Below are positions 57,949-64,000 of a stretch of DNA of 64,000 nucleotides, in pieces. The stretch comes from Wyeomyia smithii (Eukaryota > Arthropoda > Insecta > Diptera > Culicidae), in assembly GCF_029784165.1 (NCBI RefSeq), contig NC_073695.1, forward strand, positions 196,813,357-196,877,356, in the 5' to 3' direction. The position numbers and the translations under genes were made by a program. The notes beneath the pieces were generated by a model. The model saw only the letters and a list, made by a program, of their open reading frames with translations. It had not been told where the DNA came from and searched no databases. Within the stretch, counting starts at the first letter, position 1; the number at the start of each line of letters is the position of its first letter.

Positions 57949-59029
57949 CCCTTTCTTTACCACAAGGTTTTTACTTAAACAAAAATCGAAAATTAGGTTT
58001 TTAGCGAAAGCGCTTGAACAAACCCTTCTTATTTTATCCCAAATTATAGTTTGAACGAAAAAAAAAATCCAAAATGGTGCTGTAGAGCACCACTGGGTCT
58101 TACGAGTCACATTTTACAAACAATACAAAATCAACAACTAACTTTTTTTTGTCTAGATATCTCATAAAAAGTAAAAAGAACGGAATAATATTTTATATTA
58201 TGTATGCTATGCTGTAAAGCAATTACGGTCTCTTAAAAGGCATAACGGCCTTCCATATTTCGAGCAACAGAAATATGTAAAATGGCTACGAGAATCACAA
58301 TGGTAACAACGTGATCGCTCGTCACATGCTATAGGCCAGTGAGCAACACCATCTAATCTGGAGTTCAACTCGGGAGCTTTCAGCGAAAGTCGAGATTTTT
58401 TTACAGGCATCTGTTTCAGGGGTCGACCTCTACGCTTTACTATTTGTTTTCCACGCTGAATGAGCCAGTTTGCAATTTCGATACGAAAGTCCAGCAACAT
58501 TATTCTGGTTTCATCAAGTCGCGTATCGTGACGTCGGTATTGTATTGAAGGCATCGATGTGCTATTTCAGTCACTCTTTAGAAAACAGCACGATAATTCT
58601 AAATTTTCAAACGTGTTGGGAACAACTTCATTTTTGTTGTTATTCGCCCAGTAATGCTCTGGTGCACCAAGGTTTGAGCATTCATAAAACTTGATTAAAA
58701 TGAGAAAAATGACTACAATTTGTTTTAAGGAGTGTTGTGACACCTAATTAATAAGAAAATATTTTTTGCACGGATCAACAATAGAATGGTGATAGCTCAT
58801 GAACAATAGAAAATATTGAATTATTTTTCGAAGAAAAAAACGGCACTTTTTCAAATGTTTGATACTCTAATAAATTATTGACTGTACATTTTTGGATAAT
58901 TTTTTGCCGAAACATAAGTTAGGTGTGCAAGAATATATTTTCGAAATTTGAGCAAGATTGCTAAATAATTCGTAACGATACACACATCCAAACTTGTGGT
59001 GCTCTAGAGCAACCATGGTAAAGAGAGGG
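57949..59029 (-). mobile_element. piggyBac-like element, decayed, with TTAA duplications
   Basis: TTAA at 57945-57948 and 59030-59033 flank inverted ends ccctttctttacca and tggtaaagagaggg. Subterminal palindromic words (ggtgctgtagagcacc at about 58075, ggtgctctagagc at about 58998) occur near both ends. TTAA duplications and CCC-type ends are the hallmark of piggyBac elements. Only the transposase C-terminus survives. It starts about 105 bp after the SmydA stop codon. Confidence 0.85.
58207..58554 (-). pseudogene. piggyBac-like transposase C-terminal fragment
   Basis: 115 codons on the minus strand, beginning after frame-shifted upstream remnants. It reads RIMLLDFRIEIANWLIQRG, a basic RRGRPLK stretch, LNSRLDGVAHWPIACDE, then a Cys-rich end CYHCDSRSHFTYFCCSKYG and LCLLRDRNCF. 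This matches the C-terminal cysteine-rich (RING/PHD-like) domain of piggyBac transposases, which binds element ends. The catalytic aspartate region is absent. Confidence 0.82.
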
Positions 59030-59033
59030 TTAA

Positions 59034-59640
59034 TCCGTATTAATAAGAGCTGTCTCTTCAAAGGCGTTTTTTGGTTTTACACTTAGTAATTCAAAATTTA
59101 CATGACATTTATATCAATTATTGATATTATTATTAGGGTTCCCAATCATAGCCCCTGTTTCAGACATTCTGCAATTTATGTTAGTCTACAAATTGTCCAC
59201 CTAGTCTAGTACGAAGTATTTGGAGCAATTCTGACAGGAAGTCTTCAAATAATTTACAGAAATTCACTGTTTTGAGAGATATTTCCGATTTCCCCTAAAG
59301 TAAGATGACAAAAATTAGCTTCGTGAAGTGAGATTGACAGTGAATTGAAAAAGAGAATAGGACAAGTGAACTGAGACTGTTTCCCAGCTCAAACATTTCT
59401 ATGTCCCAGAAAGTCGATATTTCCGATTTTGTCAAGATAACACCAGATCTCGACATTTTATGCATTTCTAAGACAAAAAGTTTTTGTGCCTTTCGTCATC
59501 AGTTGAAAAAGTGAGACTTTGGCCGTTTTGAAGCCCAACTTCCCCGAGTTGAAATTTTGTATGATGACATTTTCGAGAAGACGAAACTTTTCAGCCCTAC
59601 CGCAAAATTAAGTTCGAAGGTCAATTTTTTCCCTTACGTA
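59034..59640. other. Intergenic stretch with short dispersed match
   Basis: No gene seen. The word 'gtcgagatctggtgttatct' occurs in reverse complement at about 59438-59457 and directly at about 37068-37087, together with similar flanking words (tcttagaaatgc). Both stretches therefore derive from one dispersed repeat. Confidence 0.4.
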
Positions 59641-59649
59641 ATTATTTGG

Positions 59650-60545
59650 CATGATACTGGCAATAAACCTTCTCGCAGTCATAATCGACGTAACTATTAA
59701 AGTTGAGTTGGTCGTCGATCATCACTCCCAGGTACTTGAGCGCGCGCTTCGGAAGTATGACATCGCCGCCGATGGTGATTTCTGTCCGCTAAACCGCTTT
59801 ACACATGCTGACCAAAAGCACTTCTTTTTTTTAATGTGCAAACTTCAGCTTTACTTCCCGCATCCGGATTTTGATGATTCCGATTGCCTTGGTAGCCGGT
59901 ATTTCCACCTCTTCCAGAGACTCGCCTGTCGACGATAGCACAATAGCATCTGCAAAACCAACAATCACCACCCCTTTGGATAGCTACAGTGTCAGCACGT
60001 CATTATACATTCCATTTCGAAGTGTTGGACCGAGTCGTGGTCTTCTGTCCCTCGACAGTTTCGTATACCAGGACCCGATTCTGGAAGTAGCTACCTAGAA
60101 TCTTACATAGAAAGTCTGGTACTCGAATTCTGTGTAGCGACTCGGCGTTAGCTTCCCAGCTAGCACTGTTGAATGCGTTTTTGATGTCGATTGTAACTAC
60201 GACCCAATGACGATTGTTAATTTGTAGGATGTCTCAAGCACTGTACGGATAGCCTCAACTGCAGATTTGCCTCTCCGAAATCCAAATTGCATTTTTGACA
60301 GGCCTCGTTCGCCTTCCGTGTATACGGTGTCAGCCTAAAAGCTCAACAGCTGTATCCAAATCAGCCTGTACGATACTGGATCTCCTACTGGCTCGTTCGG
60401 TTTCGGCAACAATATTAACTTCTGCTTTTTCCATCTGGCCGTTCTGAGCGTTCTGAGCAGGTCCGGAAATGCTTGGATCACTGATTTCGAAGCCACACTA
60501 GGGATTCCACCTGGACCGCTTTTTTCGTCTTCAGCTTGTTCACTA
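59650..60545 (-). pseudogene. R1-clade reverse transcriptase remnant
   Basis: Minus-strand fragments in several frames, in RT order: TARWKKQKLILLPKPNEPVG (about 60445-60390), MQFGFRRGKSAVEAIRTVLE (about 60290-60230), VTIDIKNAFNSASWEA and DFLCKILGSYFQNRVLVYET (about 60205-60050), a decayed active-site region with GFADAIV where the family has FADD (about 59955), then YLGVMIDDQLNFNSYVDY (about 59730). Many stops and indels are present. The GFADA replacement shows the site is dead in any case. Confidence 0.78.
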
Positions 60546-60599
60546 CACTCAGGAGTTCTTCATTGGAGACGTGTGGCCTATTGGCGTCACTTCCATTTT

Positions 60600-62170
60600 C
60601 TTCGCCGTATGGTGTGGTCGGTCCAAGTTACTGGAAAAGTCCCTCAACTATCATTTACAACTTTTCTGGACTTTGATCCATAGCTGTCATTGACCCTTTG
60701 ACTTTCGACATCACGATTCGGTACGCATCGCCTGAGAGGTCGGCATCCGTTGAACTGACTGTGTTCTTTCCACGCCATTGTTGTAATGAGGGTTTCAGAC
60801 AACCGAGCAGTACTCTAATATAGAACGAGAAATGCGCAATGCAACGATTTGAGGCAGCTGTTAAGTCAGTGTAAACGATGCACGTTTCACCATAAGTCAC
60901 TGATGGACGAGTTGAGACAAAGCAGATAAGGGGCGGTAGAGTGCCTGGCTGTGAATTTATGTTGGCCAGTGCTTATAAAAGCTTCACAGTGAGCGAGCAA
61001 AAGGCTCCATGATGACAAGCTCGAACAGTTTGGAAACAGCACAGAGCGAGGTGATAATTGCTCAAATCGTGTTTGTTTCCCTTTTTGTGTACTGGAAACA
61101 TGTACACACAAATTTCCAGCAGGACGGGAAGATACCGAAATTGACAGATAGCTGGAAAACATGCAGGAGTTGAGATACCAGGTTTTCAAATTGCGTTTTA
61201 AGAAACGTCGACGGAATTCCGTCAGGACCCGGGTTCAGGGATGATTTGAATTTAGGCATAATTTGAGTTTCGGCAGGCTCTAGAAATCATCGTCGCGTTT
61301 AAACGAATGGTGTTCAAAGTTTGACCGGACCGTGGGGTATTACTGACGGCACGTTCAACGTGATGATCGCTCAGTGTCTCGTCAGTGAACATACTGGCGA
61401 ATTTCTCGAAGAAAAGCTGACAGATGTCCTGCGAGGTGGTTGCCTCCTTACCTTTAAACGTCATAGAGGAGGGGACCACCTTCATGTCGTTGTTGATTGA
61501 CGAACCTCCAAAACTGCATGAGACGAGACTTGAGCTTCCTCTCTAAATCTTGTTGATATCGGAGAAAGCATCGTTTCGCAACACTTTTAGATACGTAATT
61601 GATTCTCACATAATGACGTTTCAGAGACAATGCACGGTGCTTAGTAATTTTTTTAAAGGCCGCTCACTTCTCCGATTTCAACTGCCGCAGTTCTTTCGTT
61701 TGCCGCTGCTGTCGGGGCGCAAGACTCTTTTTTGGGACCTGTTGGTCGGTGGCATAGGCCAATACGTTGGAGAGAGTTCAAGCGGTTTCTTCGGCATTGA
61801 CGGAGTCCAAAACAGAGCTCCAGCTCTGTCCTCCAGAGCTCCAGCTCGGACCTTGGAGGAAACGTTAGGATGGATACTCGAATGATCCAAGTCCGGAAAG
61901 AAAAACCGAAAGCCGAACACCATAACTTCATCTGTTGCTTAAACGATTTCCAGCACTGAGTAGACCGATTGGCACGGAGCAACAATACATTTACGCTCAT
62001 GTACTCATGAGGTATGTACAGAGCGCAGAGAAACGACTTACGATCGCTCAAAGAAGCGGCATCCTCTAAAGTTTTTATTCTGAACTTAGAATTGACTGCC
62101 AGTAGATGTGCGACTATTTTCGGCGCTCCTATCGCAACGGAAAACCTCATAGTTATTTCCAAACACCTGA
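60600..62170 (-). pseudogene. Jockey-like non-LTR retrotransposon remnant (endonuclease and RT)
   Basis: Minus strand, 5' to 3': endonuclease-region pieces FLCALYIPHEYMSVNVLL and PDLDHSSIHPNVSS (62160-61840), SMTFKGKEATTSQDICQLFF and FFEKFASMF (about 61460-61390), KSSLNPGPDGIPSTFLKTQF (about 61250-61190), YR.ISSLCAVSKLFELVIME (about 61060-61000), YISTGQH-type and STAPYLLC (about 60970-60920), then IVYTDLTAA (about 60880). Frameshifts and stops throughout. It is followed downstream by the R1-like piece in the same orientation. A 15-bp near-tandem 'ccagctc.g.cct' duplication lies at 61820-61850. Confidence 0.72.
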
Positions 62171-62485
62171 CGAGAAAGTGTGCGCGTATCCAGTCAAGTC
62201 TTCTTTAAAACTATGATATCATAGCAAAGAACCGAGACGAGAACACGGAAATCATCGACAAACCTGTTCATACCACCGATATCCTGGTAGTACAAGTCAG
62301 GTCAAGTCAAGTGGCGGCTAAAAAGCAGGCAACTTGTTGGTCGTATTGTTGATGTGCAGCTCGAAGTGCCGGAAGTCCAACTAGAATGCGAAGCGGTATC
62401 AGGCATGGAATGGGCCGAATCGTAACCATACTTGCCTGCTGGAGCAGGTTGCAAGACCCCGGTTCACATCTGTCATCAGGACCAT

Positions 62486-62530
62486 GGGCGTAGCCAGAAT
62501 TTCAAATAGGGGGGGGGGGGGCAAGTTCTT
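62486..62530. repeat. MITE end fragment with G12 run
   Basis: The sequence gggcgtagccagaatttca followed by a run of about 12 G (62509-62521) resembles one end of the CAGGGGCGTAGCC-type short elements common in insects. The opposite end is not visible. Confidence 0.35.
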
Positions 62531-62550
62531 CAAAAATTTTTAGGTAAAAA

Positions 62551-62668
62551 AAATAGTAGGGTATCGAACGTCTTCGTCAGTGGTTTTCTTCGGCAGTTTT
62601 TCTGCAGCAATCTTATGCAAAAGGGGGCCGAAGAAAACCACTGACAAAAACGTTCGATACTCTATTTT
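62551..62668. repeat. Hairpin MITE, ~118 bp
   Basis: Left arm 'gggtatcgaacgtcttcgtc' and onwards to cttcggc pairs with the right arm gccgaagaaaaccactgac...cgttcgatactct. The arms are about 40 bp with a few mismatches and a ~30-bp loop. Non-coding. Confidence 0.7.
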
Positions 62669-62699
62669 GAAAAATAGAAATCAACACTAGTGTTTAGTG

Positions 62700-63659
62700 A
62701 TTGAACGGAGTTATGTTCGGACGCTGGTTTAACCGCCGACAGGACCTCTTCGAGAACGATGCAGGCCAGCTGAATGATGCGGCGAAGGTACCTCGTTCGC
62801 CGGAAGCTGGACACCCATTCGCACAGCCGCCATCTCAACTACATCCTGCCATAGCTTTCCAAGGACGTGAAATTTGAAGACACAGTCAAGATTCTCAATA
62901 AATTTTTTGGACATCAAACGTCAACGTTCCGGAAGCAGTTCATGTGTCTGCAGTTAGTGAAATGCACATCTGAGGATATTATCAGCTACGGCGGCAACGT
63001 CAATCGAGCCTGTGAAGATTCTCGGTCCTAGAACCTAAAACCGGATCATTCCAAGCGCCTCATTGTCGTCAGCGGATTTAAAGCCACAAAATATGCGTAT
63101 GTCCGGACAAGACTACCTTTCTTGTTAGAGAATGTCCAATTGATGAGTATCAGCGCCTTGTAAACTTCAATGAAGACGACACGATCATCAACAAAGCAGC
63201 GGCTCGAAATCTACAGTTCACGCCGCCAGGGACAGGGAGAGTGCACCGTATCAGCGAAATTCTTCGAAGCAAGAAGGTAAGAAACCAAAGACACCATGTT
63301 GGCCAAATGCATTTCGTGAAGGACTGATTTTTCAACAACCGCGTTGGGCACAAAAAAGGATACCGTTCCTGTTCGAAGAAGACGAATCAAAACATGTAGA
63401 TATCCTGAAGGCTCCTGCTTCTTAAGATCCACCAACTGAACATGAAGTTCAAGAACTTCCTCCGCCACCATTAAAAGCTCCACCACAACTTATGGCTGAA
63501 GAACAACAACCCCTCGATACTGCTGAACAGCCACTAGACAATTAAAAAAAGGTTCCTGAGCAGTTAGACGATGAAGAGCCAGAAAGCCCTGATCGACCTA
63601 GACGGCTCGTTTCGCTGCCTTCCAGATTCACAGGGTATCGGCTGTTTCAAGGAGGGAGA
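62700..63659 (+). pseudogene. Ty3/gypsy-type gag remnant joined to pol C-terminus
   Basis: Plus-strand gag pieces in shifting frames: KFEDTVKILNKFFGHQTSTF, CLQLVKCTSEDIISYGGNVN and RACED (about 62865-63025), then YQRLVNFNEDDTIINKAA (about 63140-63200). After a deletion, a Pro/Glu-rich C-terminal tail ends PESPDRPRRLVSLPSRFTGY (about 63575-63640). Several stops are present. The missing protease-to-integrase region means an internal deletion of most of pol. Confidence 0.7.
63649..63659 (+). other. Polypurine tract before 3' LTR
   Basis: The purine run aaggagggaga sits directly before TGTTACATT, the expected order of polypurine tract and LTR start for plus-strand DNA synthesis in gypsy-like elements. 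Confidence 0.65.
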
Positions 63660-64000
63660 TGTTACATTCAGGCAACCAGTGAAAAGTTGTCCTTGACATC
63701 AGAGTGGAACATTTGATTATTGATTGTCCAACCGAATGGAAATAGATGTTCTTTAGTAAAAAGTTTTAAGTTCATTTAAACTTTTGGACATATCAGTGAT
63801 CAACACTAATTTTCATTTTTTTATTAACACTTGACTTAAATTAATTGTAATTTAATTTACACCAAACGTACCGTAGAAAGATAACAATAACAATGTCGTT
63901 AGTTAAAAATCATCTTCCTTTTATCCTGTGCAAATCGCGTCAGCGCTAATTCAGTATTTTTTTCACGATTTTTGCTAACCATTTGCCGATGAACACTCAG
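63660..64000 (+). repeat. Probable 3' LTR (start; end not identified)
   Basis: Begins TGTTAC immediately after the polypurine tract. No second copy is in the window to confirm it, and the terminal CA and target duplication are not identified. The sequence is AT-rich and non-coding to the window end. Confidence 0.5.

Overview
The window reads as nuclear DNA of a mosquito, most likely a culicine. The evidence is an AT-rich, intron-rich eukaryotic sequence packed with mosquito-type repeats: two copies of an ITmD37E (DD37E) Tc1/mariner transposon, R1-, Jockey-, RTE- and CR1/L2-like non-LTR retrotransposons, Ty3/gypsy debris, and a diverged ~2.3 kb repeat beginning with a 'gcctttctcctagaaagg' end that I associate with culicine genomes. 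There are no bacterial features. The species cannot be fixed from the sequence alone.

Only two host protein-coding genes are convincing, both on the + strand. The first is an FBXO28-type F-box protein gene. Its recognisable exons lie at 22735-22847, 39067-39202, 50186-50357, 50428-50572, 50940-51138 and 51308-52126. All splice phases agree, and the encoded 527 residues align collinearly with my recollection of vertebrate FBXO28. The exon with most of the F-box was not found and probably lies upstream of the window. Two introns of about 16.2 kb and 11.0 kb are filled with transposable elements. The second gene is an arthropod SmydA-type SET/MYND protein: seven exons, 55535-57843, 519 aa.

Layout. 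1-22.7 kb: repeat-rich DNA with a tRNA-like SINE, a ~0.8 kb (TCTG)n microsatellite, several MITEs, one copy of the 2.3 kb repeat, ITmD37E copy 1, and a nearly full-length but mutated CR1/L2-type retrotransposon (13.96-18.84 kb). 22.8-39.1 kb (FBXO28 intron): a second 2.3 kb repeat, hAT-like and TA-flanked MITEs, a large foldback element split by an RTE-like retrotransposon with a 9-bp target duplication, and a 298-bp tandem duplication. 39.2-50.2 kb (next intron): a TIR element at 42.0-43.0 kb, ITmD37E copy 2 nested inside a related older element, and a head fragment of an R1-like retrotransposon joined to gypsy pol debris. 52.1-55.5 kb: FBXO28 3' region and intergenic DNA. 57.9-59.0 kb: a decayed piggyBac-like element with TTAA duplications just behind the SmydA gene. 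59.6-64 kb: R1-like, Jockey-like and gypsy remnants, with a polypurine tract and LTR start at 63.65 kb.

I see no CRISPR, toxin, secondary-metabolite or defence system. The points most worth a second look are the nested insertions that give a relative history, the in-frame ORF1-stop-ORF2 layout of the CR1/L2-type element, an Asp-to-Asn change in an otherwise open ITmD37E transposase, an Asn-to-Thr change in the SmydA SET motif, and an unexplained ~95-bp conserved sequence present in inverted orientation at 0.24 and 31.3 kb.
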